64,000 bases of DNA. Origin: Macrostomum hystrix. Its lineage: Eukaryota > Platyhelminthes > Macrostomidae. The stretch lies in the NCBI GenBank assembly GCA_950097015.1, contig CATNEN010000003.1, positions 10,149,501 through 10,213,500 on the forward strand. Direction: 5' to 3'. Both the position numbers and the translations under genes were made by a program. The notes below the pieces were generated by a model. It made no database searches, was not told the DNA's origin, and worked only from the letters and a program-made list of their open reading frames with translations. Below are positions 34,245 through 45,235 of the stretch, piece after piece; within the stretch, counting starts at the first letter, position 1; each line of letters starts with the position of its first letter.

Positions 34245-34622
34245 GGTCTATGAGAATTTCCCGCCGAGCTTTTCCCGCACGAGATTTTCCCGCACAGACT
34301 TTTTTCCCGCAGAAAGATTTTCGCGCAAGAAATTTCTCGCGATGGCCTGTTTACCTTCCTACCTGTCTGTCCGTCTGTCTGTCTGTCTGCCTACCTGGCT
34401 GGCTGGCTACCTGTGTCGACAGACAGACAGGTAGGGGAAAATTCTGAGCGGGGGAAAATTCGTGCGGGAAAATCTCGGCGCGGAAATTTCCTGGGGGAAA
34501 CTCTCGCTGCGGGAGAATCTCGTGCGGGAAAACCTCGCTGTGGGAAATTTTCGTTGGGAAAAACTCGTGCGGGAAAAGCTCGGCGGGAAAAACTCCTGCG
34601 GGAAATTCTCGTGCTCCCCTTA
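34245..34622. repeat. Inverted array of short GC-rich units (hairpin-forming)
   Basis: The left arm (34255-34350) has units such as TTTTCCCGCACGAGATTTTC; the right arm (34436-34612) has the reverse complement type GAAAATCTCGTGCGGG, repeated with changes. Between them is a CTGTCTGTC/TGGCTGGC simple repeat ending in a short ACAGACAGACAG complement. The whole could fold into one large stem-loop. Confidence 0.85.
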
Positions 34623-35269
34623 AGCAAGCGCTATTATGAGAGTCTCAGGGTTTTAATTGGTCTTATTTGACCTAAAGATTTTTAGGTTCCTTATTGGTTC
34701 AGTGACCCAACTGTAAAATGGTTATAAGGGTGTGTGGCGTCCGTCACATGGCCTAGTGCAGCCTTTGGTGAAAGCACACTTATTAGGTAAAATAATATAC
34801 TTTTAATGGATTACATTACACTAATTAAATTGAAAGAAAGCGGTAACCAATTAATAAAATAACAAATTTAACGTTTTACTTTTAACCACTGAACACGACG
34901 GGTTAAGCTGCAAACATTTAGTCTAGATACGAAACACTTGTTTCACTTTTAGGCATTTTTTTCATCCTGAAAATGCATGCATGCGAGGCTACTTATAAAA
35001 GAGTAGAAAGTTGCATTGAATATGCTGCAAGAAAAAATACTTTACCACAACAAACTTATAAAAGTAGCTCACATGTTCATAATTGTAGTTGATAAGCAAA
35101 ATATAGCAAAAACTTAATGCCACTAAGAGAAGATAAGCTAAATATTGATTACAAGCACAATAAACGACACGACTTAAAGACTAAAGAGAAACACTTGGCT
35201 TTTAAAACTGCATTTCTGTGATCCTAGATCTGATGTTGCTAAATCGTTTGATGTTAAAAAGCTCTTCAA
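34623..35269. other. AT-rich spacer, 3' side of the zinc-finger gene
   Basis: No exon or repeat recognised. It contains the presumed 3' untranslated region of the zinc-finger gene on the minus strand. Confidence 0.35.
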
Positions 35270-36856
35270 CTAGTCCTGGCACTTGAACGGCTTCTCACCG
35301 CTGTGGATTCGACAATGATCAGTGAGTTTATCGGACCTTGCAAAGCACTTGCCACACTCTTGGCACTTGAATGGCTTCTCACCGCTGTGGATTCGACAAT
35401 GAACAGTGAGATCACGGGACCTTGCAAAGCATTTGCCACACTCTTGGCACTTGAATGGCTTCTCACCGCTGTGGATTCGACAATGAACAGTGAGATCACG
35501 GGACCTTACAAAGTACTTGCCACACTCTTGGCACTTAAATGGCTTCTCACCGCTGTGGATTCGACAATGAACAGTGAGATCATGGGACCTTGCAAAGCAC
35601 TTGCCACACTCTTGGCACTTGAATGGCTTCTCACCGCTGTGGATTCGACAATGAACAGTGAGATCATGGGACCTTACAAAGTACTTGCCACACTCTTGGC
35701 ACTTGAATGGCTTCTCACCGCTGTGGATTCGACAATGAACAGTGAGATCATGGGACCTTACAAAGCACTTGCCACACTCTTGGCACTTGAATGGCTTCTC
35801 ACCGCTGTGGATTCGACAATGTTTAGTGAGTGTATCGGACCTTGCAAAGCACTTGCCACACTCTTGGCACTTGAATGGCTTCTCACCGCTGTGGATTCGA
35901 CAATGAACAGTGAGATCACGGGACCATGCAAAGCACTTGCCACACTCTTGGCACTTGAATGGCTTCTCACCGCTGTGGATTCGACAATGATCAGTGAGTT
36001 TATCGGACCTTGCAAAGCACTTGCCACACTCTTGGCACTTGAATGGCTTCTCACCGCTGTGGATTCGACAATGAACAGTGAGATCACGGGACCTTACAAA
36101 GTACTTGCCACACTCTTGGCACTTGAATGGCTTCTCACCGCTGTGGATTCGACAATGATCAGTGAGTTTATCGGACCTTGCAAAGCACTTGCCACACTCT
36201 TGGCACTTAAATGGCTTCTCACCGCTGTGGATTCGACAATGAACAGTGAGATCACGGGACCTTGCAAAGCACTTGCCACACTCTTGGCACTTGAATGGCT
36301 TCTCACCGCTGTGGATTCGACAATGAACAGTGAGATCACGGGACCTTGCAAAGCACTTGCCACACTCTTGGCACTTGAATGGCTTCTCACCGCTGTGGAT
36401 TCGACAATGAACAGTGCGATCACGGGACCTTACAAAGTACTTGCCACACTCTTGGCACTTGAATGGCTTCTCACCGCTGTGGATTCGACAATGATCAGTG
36501 AGTTTATCGGACCTTGCAAAGCACTTGCCACACTCTTGGCACTTGAATGGCTTCTCACCGCTGTGGATTCGACAATGAACAGTGAGATCATGGGACCTTA
36601 CAAAGCACTTGCCACACTCTTGGCACCTAAATGGCTTCTCTCTGAAGTGGACACGGCAGTGCACCTTTAGCAGACTTAGCCAAACGAAACTCTTGCCACA
36701 GTCCTTGCATTGATACCGCTTCCCACAAAGCGCTTTAGTCTGTTGACCTCGAGAGTGGCTCTGGCAGTGACGCCAGTACGCTGCGACCCTGAACACTGAG
36801 AACCTGCGAGGGCACATCGGACACGGCATGACAGTGACACTGAGCTGCCGCCTCAT
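35270..36856 (-). CDS. C2H2 zinc-finger protein with 16 near-identical fingers
   Basis: From the ATG at 36854-36856 to a TAG at 35270-35272 the frame has 528 codons and no intron. An N-terminal degenerate finger (CPMCPRRF...HCQSH) and one divergent finger ([21 protein letters not shown]) precede 16 fingers of C-x2-C-x12-H-x3-H form joined by [11 protein letters not shown] linkers. The fingers differ almost only at the recognition helix: [28 protein letters not shown], one RSRDRTV and one with Trp (WSRDLTV). The protein stops inside a further linker (KPFKCQD), so the array looks cut at its 3' end. No KRAB, SCAN, BTB or ZAD domain is visible. An upstream coding exon is possible. Predicted nuclear DNA-binding protein; the near-identity at DNA level indicates recent tandem duplication of an 84-bp unit or gene conversion. 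Confidence 0.92.
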   Translation of the reverse strand: MRRQLSVTVMPCPMCPRRFSVFRVAAYWRHCQSHSRGQQTKALCGKRYQCKDCGKSFVWLSLLKVHCRVHFREKPFRCQECGKCFVRSHDLTVHCRIHSGEKPFKCQECGKCFARSDKLTDHCRIHSGEKPFKCQECGKYFVRSRDRTVHCRIHSGEKPFKCQECGKCFARSRDLTVHCRIHSGEKPFKCQECGKCFARSRDLTVHCRIHSGEKPFKCQECGKCFARSDKLTDHCRIHSGEKPFKCQECGKYFVRSRDLTVHCRIHSGEKPFKCQECGKCFARSDKLTDHCRIHSGEKPFKCQECGKCFAWSRDLTVHCRIHSGEKPFKCQECGKCFARSDTLTKHCRIHSGEKPFKCQECGKCFVRSHDLTVHCRIHSGEKPFKCQECGKYFVRSHDLTVHCRIHSGEKPFKCQECGKCFARSHDLTVHCRIHSGEKPFKCQECGKYFVRSRDLTVHCRIHSGEKPFKCQECGKCFARSRDLTVHCRIHSGEKPFKCQECGKCFARSDKLTDHCRIHSGEKPFKCQD

Positions 36857-37335
36857 AGCGGATTGGCTGGAAGGAACGCATACAAAAAGGCTGTTCAATA
36901 CATACCAAGCGAAGCAAGTCTGAGGACGTTAAAGGCCTCCGAAACGAGCTAGTGAGAGAGGCTCAACAATATCAAGCGCTAAAGTAGCCACGAGTTGCAA
37001 GCGATCATTATTTAAGGCTAAGACATACTCGTACTACACAAGCGCATTATTCTATGGCCTAAACGAGTCCGGAATCATATCTCTCGTGTGCTTATATTAA
37101 ACACCAAAATTTCGTCTATGGTCAATCTTTGAAAATAACAATGAGCGGTACGCAATAATCGTGACGCAATGATTAGGCCTAAGTGAAAAATGGCCATAGA
37201 CTTTGCCAGGTAATTTATTCCGAGTAGATAATAGCCAATAATCGCCGGGTAAAACGCCTCCTCCAATAAGAATGGCGTACGTAAAGAGACAGCAAAAATA
37301 TCTATGGCACAATAACAGTAATACCCATGCATTAA
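36857..37335. other. Upstream region of the zinc-finger gene
   Basis: No coding feature supported. Left of the fold-back element, AATAACAGTAATACCC (about 37317) looks like a diverged copy of the element's terminus. Confidence 0.35.
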
Positions 37336-38075
37336 CAGTAGAACTACCAAGGGTGGGGGGGAATTTCCCCCTGACAATTTTTTGCTGCACCCGAACGGAA
37401 CAATTCAAGCACACGAAACTCAGCAACACGGGCCAACTTTTTGTTGCGCATCTTCTGAAGCAAGAAACAAGTCGCCAGCTCTTCCGACCGTCGAGATATT
37501 CAATGTTTCTGGCCGAAGGTCCGATTTTTCCCATTAGAACTAGTGTATTTCATACACCCCTATACACGAATTTGCACTGCGCCTCAGTGCGGCCTTGCCA
37601 GGCCTTCAAACTTTATCAGCATGCCACCCGAATGTGCTTGCATCATCTCCGACTTCGGCGGTCACTGACCTTTATCTAGACGGAGCTGCTGGACCTTCAA
37701 CAAGTGGCACCAGCCGACTATGGAGTCCCTAAAGCGAATTTCTCTACTTTCGCTGATGAAGCCTCGACATTGGGCAACACTCAACTATGGACTAGAGAAG
37801 CATGTAAAGTAGTTGAGTGTTGCCCAATGTCGAAGGTGAAGGTCCAGCAGCTCCGTCTAGATAAAGGTCGGTGACCGCCGAAGTCGGAGATGATGCAAGC
37901 ACATTCGGGTGACATGCTGATAAAGTTTGAAGATGCGCAACAAAAAGTTGGCCCGTGTTGTTGAGTTTCGTGTGCTTGAATTTTTCCGTTTGGGTGCAGC
38001 AAAAAAATTGTCAGGGGGGAATTCCTCCCCCCTTGGTATAAAAACGGGCGGCAAAATGGCTTGGTAGTCCTACTG
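37336..38075. mobile_element. piggyBac-like non-autonomous fold-back element flanked by TTAA
   Basis: The ends are CAGTAGAACTACCAAG (left) and its near-perfect reverse complement CTTGGTAGTCCTACTG (right), each directly flanked by TTAA (37332-37335 and 38076-38079), the piggyBac target duplication. The inverted repeat is long: the left arm reads GACAATTTTTTGCTGCACCC, CAAGCACACGAAACTCAGCA, GGGCCAACTTTTTGTTGCGC, and the right arm carries the same text reversed. The innermost arms meet near 37680-37860 (CTAGACGGAGCTGCTGGACC and its complement). No transposase frame fits in the 740 bp. Confidence 0.8.
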
Positions 38076-38079
38076 TTAA

Positions 38080-38237
38080 TTCAATGGTGTATTTTTGCCA
38101 ACAGACACCCCCGACTAAAATAGTTTAAAATCTCAACAATGTTATTCTGTGATTTTGGAAGTTGTTTCATCGGATAGAGCGTAAAATTTTAACCCGGATT
38201 TTAATGGCGATTGGTTGAATATGTGGTCTTTCTACTG
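38080..38237 (+). repeat. Dispersed repeat homologous to the flank of the 26-bp satellite
   Basis: GCCAACAGACACCCCCGACT, TTTCATCGGATAGAGCG and AAAATTTT align with the last unit and right flank of the satellite at 55600-55730 (GCCACCAGACACCCCGACGA, TTTCATCGGAAAGAGCG). This copy has one unit only. It ends in CTACTG followed by TTAA (38238-38241), like the right end of the neighbouring fold-back element. Confidence 0.7.
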
Positions 38238-38241
38238 TTAA

Positions 38242-39173
38242 ATATATGGCTGCAGTTTTGTTTCTCTCCACTCTACTTGTCTCTACAATTTTTTAATGAC
38301 AAATGATTGATATTTCACGATAGTAATTATAACTGAAACCAATCTAATTAGTTGAGAAGTTTATTTTGTCCATTTAACAAAAACAGAAATCAGAATGAAC
38401 ACAAAGTTTGATATGATTTATGAATAAGTGAGCAAAAACATGATGAAAACAGACAAGCTTTTAAGCATCATCGGTAATAAAAAGTTATGACCCTTTGAAC
38501 TACCTTCGGCTTTAGGTCGATCTTAAAGGAAATTTAGCTATGAATAGCAGGCATCATAATGTTCCTTGTTTAAACAACAATACTTGTATTGAGCAAATAC
38601 ACGATTCATAGAATCACTTTAAAAGAAAACTTCTAGATTAACAAAAAATTATGATAAAATTGAATCTACTGTGTGAACGCGACAAACGACACGTGCCTAT
38701 ATCTATGTACAAATAACACATCTTTGTTAACATTGCTTGACAAAATCAAGCAACACACCAATCAAATAATCGAACTCAGTGTTCAGTGTTTTTAGGGTCA
38801 GTTTTTTGCAACATTACTAATAGAACGAATAGGACGGAAGACATTAAGCTAGTACATGTTATACATAATTAAAATAGCTGCACTTTAAAGTTTTTGTGTC
38901 ATAATCTGTTTGCAATGGTGCCTTTAGAAAACTAGCTATATTCTAATGGTAAAAGCAAATAAGCATTCCCTGATAGCGAGAAAAATATCATCAATAAATC
39001 AACAATATCCTAATTAAAACAGTAAGCAAACAATTGTGGAGACAATGAATAACAAAGTCACAAGGCTAAAACTAAATTTTATAGTCTAAGGCACAATTTT
39101 ATAATTGAATGAACCGGAGTTGAAATAACTATGGAATCAAATATGAGTCGGCTGATCAGCGAGCACAATTTGG
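38242..39173. other. AT-rich spacer downstream of the SAM gene
   Basis: About 930 bases with no exon or tandem repeat recognised; it probably includes the 3' untranslated region of the SAM-domain gene. Confidence 0.35.
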
Positions 39174-40698
39174 TTAGTTCTGGCTGCTCAGGAATCTATG
39201 CTGCTGCTGCTGCTGCTGCTGTTGCTGTTGCTGATAGTGAATAATGCGCTGATGGTGAGACAGGGTTGGCGGTGGGTAGACAGGCGGCATCTGATGATGA
39301 CGCAACTGCTGCTGCTGCTGCTGCTGGACAATCCCTTGGCCTAAAGCTGGCGCATTTGGCACAGTTCTAGTTGGCGTGTCAAAAGTCGCCCTATCGGAGC
39401 GGACTCGATCCAGCATGCCCAGCAGTTTTTTAATAGCACCCTGGGTGAATTGCTCAGCCTCCAAATTGTCGCGCGTCAAATTCAGCAGCTGATCGAAGCT
39501 GTACTTGCGTAGGCGATCAAAGTATTTGTGCATTCGGTGAGTCTTTAGCCACACTAGCAGCTTCCACTGATAATCTGGCTGCCTGCTTGTGGTTTGAAAA
39601 ATAATTTTGAAAATGAAACTTAATTAGCAAAATAATTGACAGACATTGTGTGAAACTATTTGTTTAAACACTCACCCAAATGAAACAGCTCGCGCACGAT
39701 TGATATCGAATGGATTTGCGTTGCTTCCTCCGGTGCCGCCGCCACCGCTGCAGCTGCTGCTACAGCTGCCGTTGCGACTGTTGCCACCGGTGCCATTGCT
39801 TAGCGCACTGACACTCAGGGCTTGAAAATGAAGAGCTAGACCTGCAATGCAATCGTTATTGATGAGTATTTAACACTGTTATTTTGCATAACTAGCAGTC
39901 AAATGTTTTAAACAAAGCGAGTCCTTAGGTGATGACTAATTGAATGAATTGAGTTTTCAAGTCTTAAACAAATCGTGTAATCTGAATCGGGCTAAGCTTA
40001 TTCAGCATTTACAAATACGCTCTCACGCCTGGCTCTCACAGCTTCCACGGGTAAATCAACACCGAGCTAAGCCTGTGAGGAGGCTGGGGCTTGAGAAATG
40101 GAAAACTATGCAAGGAAGTAGATGTGAGACGGTTCGTCTATTCACTCCAGAGGCCTCGACAACTAAACCTGAAACCCAAAGTACTGACACTGCTTTCTCT
40201 ACTCTTCTTGTTGCTGGGAGCGGCCAATGTGTGTAAAAATAGAGTCTAAAAACTACAAAAGTAAACAGAGCCATGCAGAGCGCACACTTCTAGTTGACTC
40301 ACTCGCTAGCACACAAACTGTCACAGGGGCGAGATGCTGAGAGAAAATCTTTGCGCGTGAAAGTTTAACAAGATAACATTGTAAAATCAATCGAGGACTG
40401 CATTGAAACACTAACCAGCCAGCTGTTGCTGCTGCTGGAAAAACATCAACAGCTGCTGCTGTTGCTGCTGATGCTGAGGTGGCGATCTAGGCGCCTGCCT
40501 CTGCTGCTGATGCTGCTGCTGCTGCTGCTGTTGCTGCTGCTGGGGTATGATCAGAGGGAAAGCAAAATAGGGATGCGGAGGCGGCGGCGGCGGCGGAGGG
40601 GGAGGCGGCGGCGGAGTAGCTTGGTTCAGAGGCGAATGTAAGGCCGAATAATGATAAAGCAGGTGAGGACCAACTGGGTGATAGTATTGGACTTGCAT
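39174..40698 (-). CDS. SAM-domain protein with polyQ and polyP tracts, 3 exons
   Basis: Exons 40416-40698, 39676-39841 and 39174-39582 join in phases 1 and 2 with GT-AG ends; TAA at 39174-39176, about 285 aa. Exon 1 is low-complexity: MQVQYYHPVGPHLLYHY, a run of about 13 prolines, then several polyQ blocks. Exon 2 is Ser/Gly/Asn rich and ends NPFDINRARAVSFG. Exon 3 begins with QPDYQWKLLVWLKTHRMHKY and LLNLTRDNLEAEQFTQGAIK, a SAM domain with the WL..L.LHKY and LT...LEA...T.GA.K pattern of the RNA-binding Smaug (SAMD4) and ZCCHC14 group; then a second polyQ/His tail. RNA regulation is thus possible but inferred. SAM placement at the C-terminus and short length differ from Smaug. A missing 5' exon cannot be excluded. 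Confidence 0.75.
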
Positions 40699-41745
40699 GG
40701 CGAAATCAATGCGCTAGATAACAAACGACCAGTTAAGTCGATTGATATAAGATAAAGAATCTAAACTAGAGTCCTAGAATCAGGTGTAGAGCAAACTCTT
40801 AGTTGCAGGTCGTATTTTTATTATTACAAAGTTGAGAGAGAAAAAGAGAGAGAAACAACTTAGCAGAAGATCCAGGCGTGGGCGCGAGTCGCGCAGATTT
40901 ATGCGCAGGAATGTCTGCTTGGCGAACACGAGGCAAGGGTGGAGGGGTTGAGTGAGAAACGAGACCGAGAGCTTGATTATTGGTTGCCACGGCAGGGCTT
41001 GCTGAGGTCAGGCTGACTCAGTTCTGCAAGCCTTCTTTCTATTCTATTGCCATTTCTAATTATTCCATTGAAGACTTTTCTATTTTCTATCTGGATTCTC
41101 TCTCACACTCATTCACGAGGCAAGCGGGCAGCGCATGGTGATTATTTTCATTCAGAAAGAGAAACAGACCCGCCCTATCGTCTCTAAGCCCTAGCTTCTA
41201 CTCGTAATGTCCAAGCCTTTCATAGCACAAAAAGCACGGCTTCTGTCCGCCATTTGTGTGTTGCATGAATGAGATTTCTCTTTTCATCCATCGCAGTTTA
41301 TGGATTGCGAATAATGTTAGTATTATGTCACCTTCTCGGCTAGTGTTGAAAAAAATCGGCTTTGAAGGGCCATTTGAACAGCCAGGGTTCTTCTATTGTC
41401 GCATGCAGAAGATGAATGAATGAAAGAAAATTAAAGAGAAATCTAAAACCAGAGAGGGCCTCGACGACTAACTCTTAATTCATTCATGCAACCACGAAAC
41501 TGAAATAAGTCAGAGACAATCTTTAATATGCCAAATAGACAGGCAGGCAACGTATGCGATTAGCTTACATTGGCGATATAAATTTATTGAAAAAAGCAAA
41601 TGGCATAACAAATGTTGTTAATTGACTATTCTAGACGGCTATAGGATTGTGTGAATTACAGATAATGTGTCTCATTTGATGCGTTCAAACAACCTGATGT
41701 ATTGGTTGACAGTGGTCAGCAACTGCTCCTATGTCGTCTCTGTTG
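40699..41745. other. Upstream region of the SAM gene
   Basis: About 1 kb without a supportable exon. An acceptor-like GTTATCTAG lies 15 bases before the SAM ATG on the minus strand. No promoter motif recognised. Confidence 0.35.
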
Positions 41746-42345
41746 CCTCATCACCCCATGTCTAATCTCTCCTTTCTTATCTCTCTCCTGCCTCATCACC
41801 CCATGTCTAATCTCTCCTTTCTTATCTCTCTCCTGCCTCATCACCCCATGTCTAATCTCTCCTTTCTTATCTCTCTCCTGCCTCATCACCCCATGTCTAA
41901 TCTCTCCTTTCTTATCTCTCTCCTGCCTCATCACCCCATGTCTAATCTCTCCTTTCTTATCTCTCTCCTGCCTCATCACCCCATGTCTAATCTCTCCTTT
42001 CTTATCTCTCTCCTGCCTCATCACCCCATGTCTAATCTCTCCTTTCTTATCTCTCTCCTGCCTCATCACCCCATGTCTAATCTCTCCTTTCTTATCTCTC
42101 TCCTGCCTCATCACCCCATGTCTAATCTCTCCTTTCTTATCTCTCTCCTGCCTCATCACCCCATGTCTAATCTCTCCTTTCTTATCTCTCTCCTGCCTCA
42201 TCACCCCATGTCTAATCTCTCCTTTCTTATCTCTCTCCTGCCTCATCACCCCATGTCTCTCCTTTCTTATCTCTCTCCTGCCTCATCACCCCATGTCTAA
42301 TCTCTCCTTTCTTATCTCTCTCCTGCCTCATCACCCCTGTCTCAT
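41746..42345 (+). repeat. 45-bp satellite, almost perfectly homogeneous
   Basis: About 13 units of CCTCATCACCCCATGTCTAA + TCTCTCCTTTCTTATCTCTC + TCCTG. Units 1-11 look identical; the next lacks a short segment (42250-42260), and the array then decays into related pyrimidine-rich text to about 42610. The period of 45 leaves every frame open. Confidence 0.97.
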
Positions 42346-43785
42346 CTCTCTCCTGTCTTATCTCTCTCCTGCCACATCACCCGTCTCATCTCTCCCCTAT
42401 GTCGTCTCTTATCTGTCTGCTGTGTCGTCTCTACCCTGTCTCAACCCCCTCACTTTGTCTCACTTGTCTTATTTCATGTCTCATCTATTCTCTTATCCCC
42501 CTGTCTAATCTCACGAATGTATTATATTTTCACTGGTATAATCTCTCCAATGTATTTTCTTCTCTTTTGCCTGATCACCCGTGTTATCTCTCTAACGTCT
42601 TGTCTCGATAATGTCTCGTTTCTCGCTAAGTCTCATCTTTCCACTTTATCCTTTCTCCATCTCTGCCTTTCTCTTCACAGCCAATGAGACCGCTTGCTGA
42701 CCCCATTATGGATGAAAATATTCACAATTACAATTAACGTTATAAATCTATTAACATCAAGTGTTATAAAACTTAGCTTATTTTAATTTCTGCCTAAGGT
42801 TTATTGTTCCATTCTACAAAAAGTCTTTAAGTTCAGCCTTAGTTCGCGAGTTCTAGCGCCTGGCGAAATGGAAGACTAAAGAAGTTTAAAAAATAACCTC
42901 ACTAGCAAAAGCGAAAAATATTGAAATAGAATGGTAACACAACCTGACTTGATGACAGGTTGCACGCAACGCAGCACTGAAGCTTTTATCATTTTTTATC
43001 TTTGTGAGGGACTATGATAGAGTGAGAAAGAGAGGAATTGAGCAACTTTTTAGCAGCGCATTGTAATTGGTAGCATAATAGCTTTGAATACAGAGAAATT
43101 TACTAGAATGAATGAAATAGAATTAAAAGCCAGGAAATTGCTAGGACAATGAAAAAAATGAAATAAAGAGCAAAACTGAGGTTTACTTCGTCGAGAGGTC
43201 AGCAATATTGTGCAGCAACAGCAGCAGCAGCAGCAGCAGCTAGGCATAACTAATGTGGACAGGCATTCGCACACACCAGGTGCACAAAAGCGGTCAAATA
43301 TAGATTGGAATGCTGTGCTCACAGACAAGAAACTGGGTGCGTCAGTTGGTAGTGAAAAATTAGATTGCAAACGGAATCTAAGCATGCGCATTGATGAGCG
43401 GCAGCATTGGGCTAGTTAGCAAACTAGGCTAAAGCTAGCGGGGCTATTTGCTAGGGAATAATATTTACACTATGCTCCGCATCGAATATATATATATTAT
43501 ATGTTGAATATGTTTGCCATTAAGTTTTGTCTAACATTTACGAGCGTATAAAAATGTTAGCCTTGAAAAGGCTAGAAGAATCTATACGTTAAATTTAGAG
43601 GATCTATTTGCATATCTGAGATATAAAGTGCAACTAGTGACACAAGGTTCACAACGACCATGTCATTCCCTTGTTAGCAGGAAAATTATTTTTAACAACT
43701 ATTTTTAATGATTCTCAACTACTTTACTTAAGCCGTTTGTTTAGGTGTATTTGTTGCGAATATGAAATTCGGATTATCTGGGTCT
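42346..43785. other. Decayed pyrimidine-rich tail and AT-rich spacer with a CAG run
   Basis: 42346-42680 is rich in CTCTCC and GTCTC words related to the 45-bp satellite. A (CAG)n tract lies at 43213-43241. No gene supported. Confidence 0.5.
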
Positions 43786-45235
43786 CGTGGAATTCAAATT
43801 TCGGTGCATAGAGATTTTGGTGAATAGGGATTTCGGTGAATAGGGATTTCAGTGAATAGGGATTTCAGTGAATAGGGATTTCAGTGAATAGGGATTTCAG
43901 TGAATAGGGATTTAGGTGAATAGGGATTTCAGTGAATAGGGATTTCGGTGGATAGGGATTTCGTGGAAAAGGGATTTCAGTGAATAGGGATTTCGGCTGA
44001 TAGGGATTTCGGTGAATAGGGATTTCAGTGAATAGGGATTTCAGTGAATTGGGATTTCAGTGAATAGGGATTTCGGTGGATAGGGATTTCGGGGAAAAGG
44101 GATTTCAGTGAATAGGGATTTCGGTGGATAGGGATTTCGGTGAATAGGGATTTCAGTGAATAGGGATTTCAGTGAATAGGGATTTCAGTGAATAGGGATT
44201 TCATTGAATAGGGATTTTGGTGGATAGGGATTTCGGGGAATAGGGATTTCAGTAAATAAGGATTTCGGTGGATAGGGATTTCAGTAAATAGGGATTTCAG
44301 TGAATAGGGATTTCGGTGGATAGGGATTTCGGGGAAAGGGGTTTCGGTGAATATGGATTTCAGTGAATAGGGATTTCAGTGAATAGGGATTTCGGTGGAT
44401 AGGGATTTCGGGGAATAGGGATTTCGGTGAATATGGATTTCAGTGAATAGGGATTTCAGTGAAAGGGATTTCGGTGGATAGGGATTTCAGTGAATAGGGA
44501 TTTCAGTGAAAGGGATTTCGGTGGATAGGGATTTCAGTGAATAGGGATTTCAGTGAAAGGGATTTCGGTGAATAGGGATTTCATTGAATAGGGATTTCAG
44601 TGAAAAGGGATTTTGGTGAATAGGGATTTCGGTGAATAGGGATTTCAGTGAATAAGGATTTCAGTGAATAGGGATTTCGGTGGATAGGGATTTTAGTGAA
44701 TATGGATTTCAGTGAAAGGGATTTCGGTGGATAGGGATTTCAGTGAATAGGGATTTCAGTGAAAGGGATTTCGGTGGATAGGGATTTCAGTGAATAGGGA
44801 TTTCAGTGAAAGGGATTTCGGTGAATAGGGATTTCATTGAATAGGGATTTCAGTGAAAAGGGATTTTGGTGAATAGGGATTTCGGTGAATAGGGATTTCA
44901 GTGAATAAGGATTTCAGTGAATAGGGATTTCGGTGGATAGGGATTTCGGTGGATAGGGATTTTAGTGAATATGGATTTCAGTAAATAAGGATTTCGGTGG
45001 ATAGGGATTTTGGTGGATAGGGATTTTGGTGGACAGGGATTTGGGTGGATAGGGATTTCAGTGAATAGGGATTTCAGTGAAAAGGGATTTTGGTGAATAG
45101 GGATTTCGGTGAATAGGGATTTGAGTGAATAAGGATTTTAGTGAATAGGGATTTCGGTGGATAGGGATTTTTGTGAATAGGGATTTTGGTGAATAAGGAG
45201 TTAGGTGAGTAAGGACTTTGTTGAATTGGAATTTT
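43786..45235 (+). repeat. 16-bp satellite with higher-order structure
   Basis: About 90 units of GAATAGGGATTTCAGT with alternatives GGATAGGGATTTCGGT, GAAAGGGATTTC and GAAAAGGGATTTTGGT. A block of different variants around 44565-44690 recurs about 250 bp later (44815-44945), showing a large internal duplication. Confidence 0.96.

Noticed and set aside
35303-36670. 455-codon frame opposite the zinc-finger gene
   Set aside because: Antisense shadow: the 84-bp finger unit is a multiple of three, so the complement stays open too.
41702-42508. 268-codon frame with hydrophobic repeats, membrane-like
   Set aside because: It is the 45-bp satellite; hydrophobicity comes from its C/T-rich composition.
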